Shown here piece by piece: positions 14,979-23,331 of a stretch of DNA of 50,633 bases; position 1 is the first letter of the stretch, and the number at the start of each line of letters is the position of its first letter. Position numbers and translations under genes: made by a program. Source of the stretch: Lachnospiraceae bacterium (GTDB taxonomy: Bacteria; Bacillota; Clostridia; Lachnospirales; Lachnospiraceae); the NCBI GenBank assembly GCA_022792335.1, contig JAAWAV010000011.1, positions 1 to 50,633 of the forward strand, in the 5' to 3' direction. The notes beneath the pieces were generated by a model. It did not search any database. It saw only the letters and a list, made by a program, of their open reading frames with translations, and had not been told where the DNA came from.

Positions 14979-16769
14979 ATGGAAATTACAAAGGACATTA
15001 AATATGTAGGCGTGAATGACCATGAGGTAGACCTTTTCGAAGGACAGTACGTGGTCAAAAACGGCATGGCCTACAATTCCTATGTGGTGCTTGACGAAAA
15101 AACAGCCGTGTTTGACACCGTCGACGCCCGCTTCACCCATGAATGGCTGGACAATATCCAGAATGTGCTTGGTTCGAAAGCGCCTGATTATCTAATCATT
15201 CAGCATATGGAGCCGGACCATGCAGGCAGCATCGCAGGTTTTATGCAGACTTATACAGACACTACGGTTGTCTCCTCCGCCAAGGCTTTTGTCATGATGA
15301 AGCAGTTTTTCGGCACAGACTATGAGGACAGACAGGTAATCGTAAAAGAAGGCGACAGCCTTTCTCTTGGAAAACATACTCTTGCTTTTGTGGAAGCGCC
15401 CATGGTCCACTGGCCGGAAGTTCTCGTCACCTATGACACCTGTGACAAGGTTTTATTCTCTGCAGACGGCTTCGGCAAATTCGGCGCCCTCGACGTGGAA
15501 GAAAAGTGGGCATGCGAGGCCCGTCGTTATTATATCGGCATTGTTGGAAAATACGGCGCACAGGTTCAGAGCCTGCTTAAGAAGGCGGCTGGTCTGGATA
15601 TCCAGGTGATTTGTCCCACTCACGGTCCTGTTCTCAAGGAAAATCTCGGTTATTACTTGAATCTGTATAATATCTGGTCCTCTTATGAAGTAGAGACGGA
15701 AGGCATCGTTATCGCTTATACCTCCGTATATGGCCATACCAAGAAAGCCGTGGAAGTTTTAGCCGACAAGTTCCGCACGAAGGGTTGTCCCAAAGTTGTG
15801 GTCCATGATCTGGCCCGTTGCGACATGTCCGAAGCTGTGGAAGATGCTTTCCGCTATGGAAAGCTGGTACTTGCCACCACAACCTACAACGCCGGAATCT
15901 TCCCCTTCATGCGGGACTTTATCGAACATCTGACAGAGCGGAATTATCAGAATCGCACCGTTGCTCTGATTGAAAACGGTAGCTGGGCTCCCATGGCTGC
16001 AAAGACCATGAAAAATATGTTCTCCGGCTGCAAAAAACTGACCTTCACAGATACTACGGTTCATATTATGTCCGCACTGAGTGATGAAAGCAGCGCTCAG
16101 CTTGAAGCTCTGGCCGATGAACTTTGCAAGGATTACCTGGCGCAGCACAGCGACACGGCTGACAAGAATGATTTAACAGCCCTGTTCAACATCGGATACG
16201 GCCTGTATGTGGTCACTTCCAACGACGGAAAAAAGGACAACGGCCTGATCGTCAACACGGTTTCTCAGGTTACCAATACGCCCAACCGAATCGCTGTCAC
16301 CATCAACAAGGCTAATTATTCCCACCATGTGATTAAGCAGACGGGAGTCATGAACTTAAACTGCCTGTCTACGGACGCTCCTTTCTCTGTATTCCAGACC
16401 TATGGTTTCCAGAGCGGCCGAAATGCAGACAAGTTTGCCGGTATCACGCCTCTTCGCTCCGATAACGGCCTGGTATTCCTGCCCAAATACATCAATTCCT
16501 TTATGTCTTTAAAGGTAGAGCAGTATATTGATTTGGACACCCATGGAATGTTTATCTGCAGTGTTACTGAAGCGAGAGTTATCACCAATGTGGAGACCAT
16601 GACCTATACCTACTATCAGAAGAACGTGAAACCCAAGCCCCAGACAGAAGGGAAGAAGGGGTTTGTATGCAAGGTCTGCGGTTACATCTACGAAGGAGAC
16701 GAGCTTCCTGATGATTTCATCTGCCCGCTCTGCAAACACGGCGTCGCCGATTTTGAACCCATCGGATAA
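14979..16769 (+). CDS. Flavodiiron protein with flavin-reductase and rubredoxin domains
   Basis: A 596-residue fusion that reduces O2 to water or NO to N2O. Domains in order: metallo-beta-lactamase-like diiron domain (1-240) with ligands H76-x-E78-x-D80-H81, H144, D163 and H215 all present; flavodoxin domain (about 242-385) with FMN loop YTSVYGHT at 247-254; a flavin-reductase (DIM6/NTAB) domain (about 398-545); and a C-terminal short rubredoxin (562-596) with C564-x2-C567 and C582-x2-C585. The rubredoxin loop is shorter than in free rubredoxin. The fusion supplies its own electron-entry domains. It is a single-gene transcript with extended -10 promoter and a hairpin terminator; its likely role is oxygen or NO defence in an anaerobe. 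Confidence 0.95.
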   Translation: MEITKDIKYVGVNDHEVDLFEGQYVVKNGMAYNSYVVLDEKTAVFDTVDARFTHEWLDNIQNVLGSKAPDYLIIQHMEPDHAGSIAGFMQTYTDTTVVSSAKAFVMMKQFFGTDYEDRQVIVKEGDSLSLGKHTLAFVEAPMVHWPEVLVTYDTCDKVLFSADGFGKFGALDVEEKWACEARRYYIGIVGKYGAQVQSLLKKAAGLDIQVICPTHGPVLKENLGYYLNLYNIWSSYEVETEGIVIAYTSVYGHTKKAVEVLADKFRTKGCPKVVVHDLARCDMSEAVEDAFRYGKLVLATTTYNAGIFPFMRDFIEHLTERNYQNRTVALIENGSWAPMAAKTMKNMFSGCKKLTFTDTTVHIMSALSDESSAQLEALADELCKDYLAQHSDTADKNDLTALFNIGYGLYVVTSNDGKKDNGLIVNTVSQVTNTPNRIAVTINKANYSHHVIKQTGVMNLNCLSTDAPFSVFQTYGFQSGRNADKFAGITPLRSDNGLVFLPKYINSFMSLKVEQYIDLDTHGMFICSVTEARVITNVETMTYTYYQKNVKPKPQTEGKKGFVCKVCGYIYEGDELPDDFICPLCKHGVADFEPIG

Positions 16770-16798
16770 TCTTGTAATTGAGAAACTGATTTTCCTAG

Positions 16799-16825
16799 CC
16801 CCTTTCCGTTTGGAACGGAAGGGGG
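16799..16825 (+). terminator. Terminator of the flavodiiron gene
   Basis: CCCCTTTCCGTT, loop TGG, AACGGAAGGGGG (12 bp with one G-U), followed by CCGGTTTTAT. Confidence 0.8.
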
Positions 16826-17000
16826 CCGGTTTTATATGCGTAAAGTTTCAGGGGGAAGGATGCGGCAGACGGCGACAGAGCCTTCCACAAAATTTTGTCA
16901 CTTTATGACATACGATTTTAATAAAAAATTCCTTTAAGGCGTTGACAAGACCTTTCAAATATAATACTCTGAAAATATTATAAAACCCTGGAGGCAGAAC

Positions 17001-17996
17001 ATGAGAACATCTAGTAAAGAACGGACTTTACAGTGGATAAATAACCAGTACGGAAAAGGGAATATCTCTTTTTCTCACAAACTTCAGCGCCCCATCGGGC
17101 AATGGAATCCGCGTATGAAATCTCTGTTGATTCATAGTTTATTATCCGGATTTCCGGTAAATCCGATTTATATTGTAGAGGAAAACGGAACGCTCTACAC
17201 TCTGGACGGCTCCCAGAGGACATCCACCTGTATCAGTTATGTAAACAATGAATTTGCCATCAGCAAAGATACTCCCGATATTACGATCACCAGCAAAGAA
17301 AACGGCGAATCCATTTCCAGAGAATACAAAATAGCCGGAAAAAAATTCAAACGGCTGGATGAAGAAGTACAGAACACACTTCTCGCCTGCAGCCTGGAAT
17401 TTTGCACCTTATCAGAGTACACAGAAAACGAAGTCAAAGAGATGTTTCGCAGACAGAATGCCGGAAAGCCGTTGAATGGCAAATTGTTAAGGATTATCAA
17501 AGAGTCTGACGCATTCAGCGATATCGTATACGAACTTTCCACTCATCCTTTTATGGATAAACTGGTGACAAAAACCCAGAGGAAAAACGGAACAGACAGG
17601 GATCTGATCATTCAGACATTTATGCTCATGGAGACAAATCAGGACCAGGAATTTCTTTCCTTCCGGACCAAAGACATCGATGTCTTTGTCTCAGAATATT
17701 CAGACCGGATTACGGATGAGAACGTCGGCATGTTTAAAACCGCATTGGACAGATTCCATGAGTCTTTCGAGCAAATAAAAATTCCTGTGACTTCCATTCC
17801 TATGATCCTCTACAGCGGATACCGTATTTTAAAAGAAGGAAAATCTTTTTCCAAGCTGACGGATCTCGTCAATGAGTTCCTAAATCATTACGATACCAAC
17901 GAAGCCTATCGAAAGTACGTGACATCCGGTACAAGCTCTATAGAAAATGTAAAAGGAAGAGTCGAGTACTGGGAAGGGCTGATCCAGAGCGCCTGA
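17001..17996 (+). CDS. DUF262 (GmrS/ParB-like) domain protein, solitary
   Basis: A 331-residue protein whose N-terminal half is a DUF262 domain, the ParB/Srx-like nucleotide-binding fold of GmrSD-type defence nucleases. Visible motifs: RPIGQWNPRMKSLLIHSLLSG (30-50), the catalytic-type DGSQR at 69-73, and FRRQNAGKPLNGKLLR near 149-164, the FxRxNxG region. The DUF1524 HNH nuclease domain that normally follows in GmrSD is missing; the C-terminal 150 residues are helical with no motif I recognise. No partner gene is adjacent. It could be a single-gene defence protein, a regulatory GTPase-like protein, or a relic. RBS CTGGAGG. Confidence 0.85.
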   Translation: MRTSSKERTLQWINNQYGKGNISFSHKLQRPIGQWNPRMKSLLIHSLLSGFPVNPIYIVEENGTLYTLDGSQRTSTCISYVNNEFAISKDTPDITITSKENGESISREYKIAGKKFKRLDEEVQNTLLACSLEFCTLSEYTENEVKEMFRRQNAGKPLNGKLLRIIKESDAFSDIVYELSTHPFMDKLVTKTQRKNGTDRDLIIQTFMLMETNQDQEFLSFRTKDIDVFVSEYSDRITDENVGMFKTALDRFHESFEQIKIPVTSIPMILYSGYRILKEGKSFSKLTDLVNEFLNHYDTNEAYRKYVTSGTSSIENVKGRVEYWEGLIQSA

Positions 17997-18020
17997 CAAA
18001 AAAAAACGCGGATATTTCAG

Positions 18021-18046
18021 AAAACGGACCCTTCAGAGTCCGTTTT
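18021..18046. terminator. Bidirectional terminator between DUF262 and Spo0A_C genes
   Basis: AAAACGGAC pairs with GTCCGTTTT, loop of 8; T-run on the plus strand, and the minus-strand stop codon of the Spo0A_C gene lies inside the hairpin. Confidence 0.8.
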
Positions 18047-18380
18047 CTTTTAGTCCATCCGCAAAATATTCTGCAAAAATTTCAATAATTTCTTTCGGAT
18101 ATGGGGCGTTATTAGTCCAGACATCCTCCGTCATCTCTGACAGCAAACGGGCGCCTCCGTTTCTCATCATCACATCTCTCACAGTCCGGATGTTTTTTTC
18201 CACATTCATAATATCTGTGTGGCACATCTGGGCAACCGGAAGATAGATTTCTTTTCGGACATTCTGCAGACGCTGTGGTTCTCTGGCCGCCAGCTTTACA
18301 GCCAGAATCAAATACCGGTATCCACAGTAATGCCGAAAAACACCGACAGATTGAAGAACGGAATCGATGGTTTGCTTCAT
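18033..18380 (-). CDS. Stand-alone Spo0A C-terminal (effector) domain protein
   Basis: A 115-residue protein equal to the DNA-binding effector domain of the sporulation regulator Spo0A, without the receiver domain. The region VGVFRHYCGYRYLILAVKLA and the later CHTDIMNVEKNIRTVRDVMM segment match the Spo0A_C pattern (GVPAHIKGYxYLR and the recognition-helix pair). Such short proteins occur in Clostridia, but their function is not known. Without a receiver it cannot be phosphorylated and may bind 0A-box-like DNA constitutively or compete with Spo0A. Short gene, good RBS (AGGAGGATTGTTACC). It converges on the DUF262 gene. Confidence 0.8.
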   Translation of the reverse strand: MKQTIDSVLQSVGVFRHYCGYRYLILAVKLAAREPQRLQNVRKEIYLPVAQMCHTDIMNVEKNIRTVRDVMMRNGGARLLSEMTEDVWTNNAPYPKEIIEIFAEYFADGLKENGL

Positions 18381-18483
18381 GGTAACAATCCTCCTGTGTA
18401 TCTCTCTTATTTCTTAGAATATAGAATATTATAGATAAAAAGTCCATACACAAGACAAAAATCGACCTGAAATCATAAAAACT

Positions 18484-18520
18484 TCTTTCTCTCTTTATGC
18501 TTCCTGTCGTGTCACCTGAT
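18484..18520 (-). repeat. Relic duplicate of the metA 3' end
   Basis: Downstream of metA, TCTCTCTTTA and GTCACCTGATACA recur 51 bp apart with 12-13 diverged bases between. On the minus strand metA ends in codons for YQVTPYEL-stop; the relic reads MYQVTRQEA-stop, followed by the same AAAGAGAGAAA. It looks like the tail of an earlier metA allele. Confidence 0.7.
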
Positions 18521-18546
18521 ACATCTAACAAGGCTCTTTTCTCTCT

Positions 18547-19452
18547 TTACAGCTCGTACGGCGTCACCTGATACACATAAAAATTAATCCAGTTGTTATA
18601 AAGGGCATTGGCATGCATCCGCCAGGAGAGACAGGGCCTCTTTTCCGGATCGTCGTCCGGATAATAATTTTTAGGGATGGCGGTATCCATGCCCTTCCCC
18701 CGATCGCGGCGGTACTCGCCGTCCAGAGTGACCCGGTCGTACTCCGGATGTCCCATCACAAAAATCCGCCGACCGTCTCGACTCTGAACCAGAAAGACAC
18801 CGGCCTCGTCAGACTCGGCCAAAAGCATCAGGTCCGGACAGGCTACAATATCCTCTCGCTTTACATAAGTATAACGGGAGTGAGGAGCCCTAAACATATC
18901 ATCGAAACCGCGGACCAGGGGAATGGTACGATTCAAAACTCTCTGTTCAAAGATACCGAATAGTTTCTTCTCCATTTCGTGCTTTTGGATCCCGTAATGA
19001 TAGTAAAGTCCTGCCTGAGCGCCCCAGCAGATATGAACGGTGGAGGTCACATTGGAGCTGCTCCAGGCCATAATCTCGGCCAGCTCCGGCCAGTAATCCA
19101 CCTCCTCAAATTCCATCTGTTCCACCGGCGCTCCGGTAATGATCATTCCATCGAATTTCTTTCCCCGGATAGCGTCAAAGGTCACATAAAACCGGTTCAG
19201 ATGGCTGATTGAGGTGTGGGTCGACTCGTGGCTCGACATGTGGAGAAAGGTAATATCAAGCTGGATCGGCGTATTGGAAAGAGCGCGCAAAAGCTGTGTC
19301 TCCGTGTCCTCCTTCACTGGCATCAGATTCAGGATCACGATCTGAAGAGGGCGGATATCCTGAGAAACTGCGCGGTTTTCATCCATCATAAAAATATTTT
19401 CTGTCTCAAGGATTGCCCGCGCCGGCAAATGGTTCTGTACTTTAATCGGCAT
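18547..19452 (-). CDS. metA: Homoserine O-acetyltransferase (MetA type)
   Basis: First step of methionine synthesis from homoserine; 301 residues, full length. Catalytic Cys142 (HICWGAQ), His235 and Glu237 (MGHPEYD) are in the E. coli positions. Residue 111 in GAPVEQMEF is Glu. In MetA enzymes Gly111 goes with succinyl-CoA and Glu111 with acetyl-CoA, so despite the family name this should make O-acetylhomoserine. RBS ACAGGAG. It starts 39 bases after ligA, so read-through is likely. I see no SAM riboswitch or T-box in that gap. A relic of its 3' end lies just downstream. Confidence 0.95.
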   Translation of the reverse strand: MPIKVQNHLPARAILETENIFMMDENRAVSQDIRPLQIVILNLMPVKEDTETQLLRALSNTPIQLDITFLHMSSHESTHTSISHLNRFYVTFDAIRGKKFDGMIITGAPVEQMEFEEVDYWPELAEIMAWSSSNVTSTVHICWGAQAGLYYHYGIQKHEMEKKLFGIFEQRVLNRTIPLVRGFDDMFRAPHSRYTYVKREDIVACPDLMLLAESDEAGVFLVQSRDGRRIFVMGHPEYDRVTLDGEYRRDRGKGMDTAIPKNYYPDDDPEKRPCLSWRMHANALYNNWINFYVYQVTPYEL

Positions 19453-19491
19453 AATTTACTCCTGTATTCGTTTTCTGTCTAATCGCTTCGT

Positions 19492-21459
19492 TTACTCCTG
19501 TCTGACCATTTTCAGAAACTCCTCTTCTGTGAGAATGGGAATCCCCAATTCTTTTGCTTTTTTGTTTTTGGAGGAATTTGACGTCTGGTCGTTGTTAATC
19601 AGGTAATCGGTTTTGGCTGTGACGGAACCTGTCACTTTGCCGCCCAGGGATTCAATCAGAGCCTTCGCTTCATTTCGGTTGGCAAAGTGCTCCACACTCC
19701 CGGTGATGACAAAGGTCTTTCCGCCAAGAACCAGCTCGTCCGCTGATGGCATTTCATCGTGAAATGTCACCAGCTCAAGCATTCGATCCACCTCCGCACG
19801 GTTTTTTTCTGACTGAAAATAAGCCTGAAGGCTGTCGGCGATCACCGGTCCGATACCGGGAGTTTCCTCAAACTCTTCCTTCGTTCCCTGACGGAGTTTT
19901 TCAAAATCATAGTCGAAGGCCTTGCACAAAAGTTTTGCGTTAGCTACGCCGATTCCTGCGATCCCAAGACCGTAAAGGAACCGGGCCATGGTCGTATCCT
20001 TCGCCCGTTCTACAGACGCTAGCAAGTTCTCATAGGACTTCTCCCCAAATCCCTCCATGGAAACGATCTGTTCTCTGTATCGTTCCAGATGGAACAGATC
20101 AGAAAATTCCCGCACAAACCCGGCGTCCACAAATTTTTCCAGAGTCGCCTCTGAAAGTCCGTCGATGTTCATGGCATCCCGGCTCACAAACAGAGAAAAA
20201 CCCTTAATTTTTTTTGCCTGACATTCCGAATTGGTACAATAAAGCGTTTTCACTTCGTTTTCTTCACGGATCTCCGTGGGGCCATTGCAGACGGGACAGG
20301 CTTTCGGAATCCTGACAGTTCCACTCCTCGTAAGATTTTCCGCAATCTGCGGAATGATCATATTCGCCTTATAGACGGTAATCCTATCTCCCTCGCCGAG
20401 CGCTAAAGCCTCCACAATACTCACATTATGAACGCTGGCCCGGCTCACCGTAGTCCCCTCCAGTTCCACCGGTTCGAAAACCGCCACCGGATTGATAAGT
20501 CCTGTGCGAGATGCGCTCCACTCAATATAAGAAAGTCTGGTCTCCTGGATTTCATCCGCCCATTTAAAGGCAATGGAATCCCTGGGAAATTTTGCCGTTC
20601 TCCCCAGAGAACGGCCATAGGCGATATCGTCAAGTAAAAGTACCAGCCCGTCGGAGGGAAAGTCATTATCCGGAACAGCTTTGGCAAACGCCTCCACTGC
20701 CGCTTCCACGGTTTTCCTGTCAACCCGCCTGTATTCCACCACGTCAAATCCTTGCCCCAAAAGCCAGAGAAGCTCTTGCTCCCTGGAATTTTTAAAATCT
20801 ATGCCCTCCGCCTTTACCAGTGAAAAGGCAAAAAATTTTACGTTCCGTCTGGCTGTAATCTCATTGTTGAGCTGCCGTACAGAACCACTGCAAAGATTCC
20901 TGGGATTTTTATATCTGGCGTCAACGTCCTCTATCTCTTCATTAATTTTATAGAAATCAGAATACTGGATGACAGCCTCGCCCCGAAGTACCAGCTCTCC
21001 CTGATAGGAAATGGACAGGGGCACATTGGCAAATACCTTCGCATTTCCGGTAATCACTTCGCCCACTTCCCCATTTCCCCTGGTGACTGCCTTAAACAGC
21101 CGCCCTTCCCGGTAAGTGAGTACAATGGTCAGTCCGTCCAGTTTCCAGGAAAGGAGTCCCTCTTTCTCTCCCAGCCACTCTGCCAGGGCGCCCGGCTCTT
21201 TGGTTTTGTCCAGGGATAGCATGGGACTCTCATGAGCTTCTTTTGGAAGCTCACTCAAAACCTCATAGCCTACCTGGCTGGTCGGACTTCCGCCCCAAAC
21301 CACGCCTGTCTCTTTTTCCAGCGCCAGAAGCTCGTCATAAAGCCGGTCATATTCATAATTGCTCATCAGTTCCCGGCTTTCCTGATAGTAAGCCTTTCCG
21401 GCCTCCCTGAGGATGGAGACCAGCTCTCTCATTCGTACAAGCTTTTTTTCCTGTTCCAT
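19492..21459 (-). CDS. ligA: NAD-dependent DNA ligase LigA
   Basis: Joins nicks in replication and repair using NAD+. Order: Ia domain, adenylation domain with active-site Lys106 in KLDG (106-109), OB fold, a four-cysteine zinc finger (CPVC...CTNSEC, near 390-412), helix-hairpin-helix repeats (GFGEKSYENLLASVERAK; GLGIAGIGVANAKLL) and a C-terminal BRCT (about 577-655). The motif after the lysine is KLDGLTIV rather than the common KIDGLAVS, typical of a divergent clostridial branch. 655 residues, complete. It lies 19 bases after the pseudouridine synthase gene and before metA. Confidence 0.95.
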   Translation of the reverse strand: MEQEKKLVRMRELVSILREAGKAYYQESRELMSNYEYDRLYDELLALEKETGVVWGGSPTSQVGYEVLSELPKEAHESPMLSLDKTKEPGALAEWLGEKEGLLSWKLDGLTIVLTYREGRLFKAVTRGNGEVGEVITGNAKVFANVPLSISYQGELVLRGEAVIQYSDFYKINEEIEDVDARYKNPRNLCSGSVRQLNNEITARRNVKFFAFSLVKAEGIDFKNSREQELLWLLGQGFDVVEYRRVDRKTVEAAVEAFAKAVPDNDFPSDGLVLLLDDIAYGRSLGRTAKFPRDSIAFKWADEIQETRLSYIEWSASRTGLINPVAVFEPVELEGTTVSRASVHNVSIVEALALGEGDRITVYKANMIIPQIAENLTRSGTVRIPKACPVCNGPTEIREENEVKTLYCTNSECQAKKIKGFSLFVSRDAMNIDGLSEATLEKFVDAGFVREFSDLFHLERYREQIVSMEGFGEKSYENLLASVERAKDTTMARFLYGLGIAGIGVANAKLLCKAFDYDFEKLRQGTKEEFEETPGIGPVIADSLQAYFQSEKNRAEVDRMLELVTFHDEMPSADELVLGGKTFVITGSVEHFANRNEAKALIESLGGKVTGSVTAKTDYLINNDQTSNSSKNKKAKELGIPILTEEEFLKMVRQE

Positions 21460-21478
21460 GCCCTTCCTGCTTTCTGTC

Positions 21479-22309
21479 CTATTTGTTTCGAACTGTACTC
21501 CGGCTCCCTTCCCCTCTTCGCTCCGGCTCTTTTCGGGATTTCCCGGCCTCTTTCATGCTGCGATTCCCAGCATTTCTTTCTTTGTAAGGTCTCCCATCGG
21601 ATTTTACAAGGAGGCCCAAGAGCGCTGCAAGCTCCTCCTCCGTCGCCTCCCGGTATCCGCCGGGAGCGATGCCGTCCAGAGTAATATTCATGACCCGGAG
21701 CCGTTTAAGCCCTGTCACCCGGTAATCAAAGTATTCGCACATCCGCCTGATCTGGCGATTCAATCCCTGCGTCAGAATCATCCGAAAGCTCTTTGGCCCA
21801 GTCTTTTCCACCTTACAGGGTGCCGTCACCGTCCCCAGTATGGGAACGCCCCGCCTCATAGCTTCCAAAAACTCTGCGCTCACCGGCCGGTTGACCTCCA
21901 CCAGATACTCTTTCTCGTGAGCATTCCCCGGTCGTAGAATCCGATTCATCAGCTCTCCCTGATTGGTCATCAGAATCAGCCCCTCCGACTCTTTGTCCAA
22001 TCGCCCCACCGGATACAGGCGGATAGGATAGTGAACCAGGTCCACGATGTTTTTCTCTCCCTTAAATTTCGCCGTAGTACAGACAATCCCGGCAGGCTTA
22101 TTCACGAGCAATACTACCGGCCGCTCCTTCTCTCCCACCAAAGTTCCATCTAGGCATACCTGCTGCCCCGGACTCACCCGCTCTCCCAGAACTGCTCTGT
22201 GTCCGTCCACGGTGATTCTCCCTGCTTCTAAAAGCCGGTCGGCCTCCCTCCGGGAACAGATTCCTGCCTCGCTGAGATATTTATTTAAACGTATTCCAGA
22301 TTCTTCCAT
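21479..22309 (-). CDS. 23S rRNA pseudouridine synthase, RluF-like
   Basis: Isomerises uridine to pseudouridine in large-subunit rRNA. N-terminal S4 RNA-binding domain (7-52, LNKYLSEAGICSRREADRLL) followed by the catalytic domain with Asp105 in GRLDKESEGL and the QGLNRQIRRMCEYFDYRV motif that is typical of the RsuA/RluB/E/F family; the last detail resembles RluF. The C-terminal 40 residues are basic and disordered. I prefer the ATG at 22309 (GGGAGAG upstream); an in-frame ATG at 22381 would add 24 residues. Probably first gene of a transcript with ligA and metA. Confidence 0.9.
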   Translation of the reverse strand: MEESGIRLNKYLSEAGICSRREADRLLEAGRITVDGHRAVLGERVSPGQQVCLDGTLVGEKERPVVLLVNKPAGIVCTTAKFKGEKNIVDLVHYPIRLYPVGRLDKESEGLILMTNQGELMNRILRPGNAHEKEYLVEVNRPVSAEFLEAMRRGVPILGTVTAPCKVEKTGPKSFRMILTQGLNRQIRRMCEYFDYRVTGLKRLRVMNITLDGIAPGGYREATEEELAALLGLLVKSDGRPYKERNAGNRSMKEAGKSRKEPERRGEGSRSTVRNK

Positions 22310-22542
22310 CTTATTCTCTCCCAACTCCTGCTCGCCTGACCCGGACCTTTTTGGAGCCCGGCTCAACATGCCTTCTATCATATCACTAACTTCTGAGATT
22401 TTCCACCGTTTTATCTTTGGTTTTCCGCATTTCGAACTTTTCCAAAGAAATCCAGGAAAAGATTTTTCTAAGATGATTCCATTCAGGAGGCCATTATAGT
22501 ATAATGCTCTTGGTGACAGGCAAACAGTGATGGAGGAAGGGC

Positions 22543-22749
22543 ATGGGACAAATCGCCAATCAGATGGCTCTGGTACTGCTCCAAAGAGTCAGGAATAAGC
22601 TCCGGGGAGACAAACTTCAGAACAATAATATTCAGACAGACGGCATCCGGACGGATGGTATCCAGAAAGGCAATCTCCATACAAAAAACAGGAAAAAGCA
22701 AGACGAAAAGGGAATATCCAATGATAAAATACCGAAATTTAAACGCTGA
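22543..22749 (+). CDS. Possible small protein/leader ORF upstream of the acetyltransferase
   Basis: A 68-codon frame whose ATG follows GGAGGAAGGGC, a good RBS, and a TATAAT at 22500-22505 (weak -35 TTCCAT). It overlaps the acetyltransferase start by 29 bases in another frame, the geometry of translational coupling. Its product is basic, contains an internal TDGI repeat (QTDGIRTDGI) and resembles no family I know. It may equally be an accidental frame in an untranslated leader. Confidence 0.35.
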   Translation: MGQIANQMALVLLQRVRNKLRGDKLQNNNIQTDGIRTDGIQKGNLHTKNRKKQDEKGISNDKIPKFKR

Positions 22750-23254
22750 GGAAATCACTCCTGAACTTTTTTGCGCCTTTAAACGCAGACAGGAGGTTAC
22801 AGACTGTTGGCGAAAGGAAAACGGCACATGGGTAATAAAAAGAGCTCCTTTCATCGACGATTGGGGAAAGGATGAATATGAAATACTGGTTCACTGTTTA
22901 AAACATACGGCAGAAACCGGAGGGTTCGTGTGCGGAGCCTTTCTCAATCAGGAATTGAAAGGATTTGTATCCGTGGAAGGCGGCCTGACAGGTTCCTGTT
23001 TACAATACATGGATCTGTCCAGTATCCACATATCGCAGGATGTACGCGGACAGGGTATCGGTAGACAACTGTTTTCCATGGCAAAAAATTTCGCCAAAAA
23101 ACGAAATGCCAAAAAACTGTATATCTCCGCCCATTCTGCAGTAGAAACCCAGGCTTTTTATCGTGCGATGGGCTGTAAGGAAGCGGAAGAATATGATCAG
23201 GCGCATGTAGAAAAAGAACCTTACGACTGCCAGCTTGAATGTGAACTATTGTAA
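22721..23254 (+). CDS. GNAT family N-acetyltransferase
   Basis: A 177-residue acetyl-CoA-dependent acetyltransferase. The CoA-binding motif A is visible as HISQDVRGQGIGRQLFSMAK (about 110-129), and motif B as KKLYISAHSAVETQAFYRAMG (about 138-158). The acceptor is unknown; small-molecule amines or antibiotics are both possible. The ATG at 22721 has AAAGGGAA upstream. A short ORF precedes and overlaps it. The gene is followed by a strong terminator shared with the aldonate operon. Confidence 0.85.
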   Translation: MIKYRNLNAEEITPELFCAFKRRQEVTDCWRKENGTWVIKRAPFIDDWGKDEYEILVHCLKHTAETGGFVCGAFLNQELKGFVSVEGGLTGSCLQYMDLSSIHISQDVRGQGIGRQLFSMAKNFAKKRNAKKLYISAHSAVETQAFYRAMGCKEAEEYDQAHVEKEPYDCQLECELL

Positions 23255-23266
23255 GTCGTTACCGTG

Positions 23267-23295
23267 TAAACCCAGGCCTGTCCGGCCTGGGTTTA
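23267..23295. terminator. Bidirectional terminator
   Basis: TAAACCCAGGCC, loop of 5, GGCCTGGGTTTA; 11-12 bp perfect stem between the convergent acetyltransferase and kdgK genes. Confidence 0.85.
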
Positions 23296-23331
23296 TGCTG
23301 TTTTATGACAATCGGTAAAATGCTCTCTCCG

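Noticed and set aside
16942-16965. TTGACA and TATAAT as promoter of the DUF262 gene
   Set aside because: Only 12 bp separate them; a sigma-A promoter needs 16-19. The TATAAT alone may be used, but a promoter cannot be claimed.
18112-18531. 139-codon frame on the minus strand overlapping the Spo0A_C gene
   Set aside because: Different frame of the same strand, no homology; the Spo0A_C frame has the family match and RBS.
19453-19491. SAM riboswitch or T-box upstream of metA
   Set aside because: The gap to ligA is 39 bases, too short for either, with no stem pattern.
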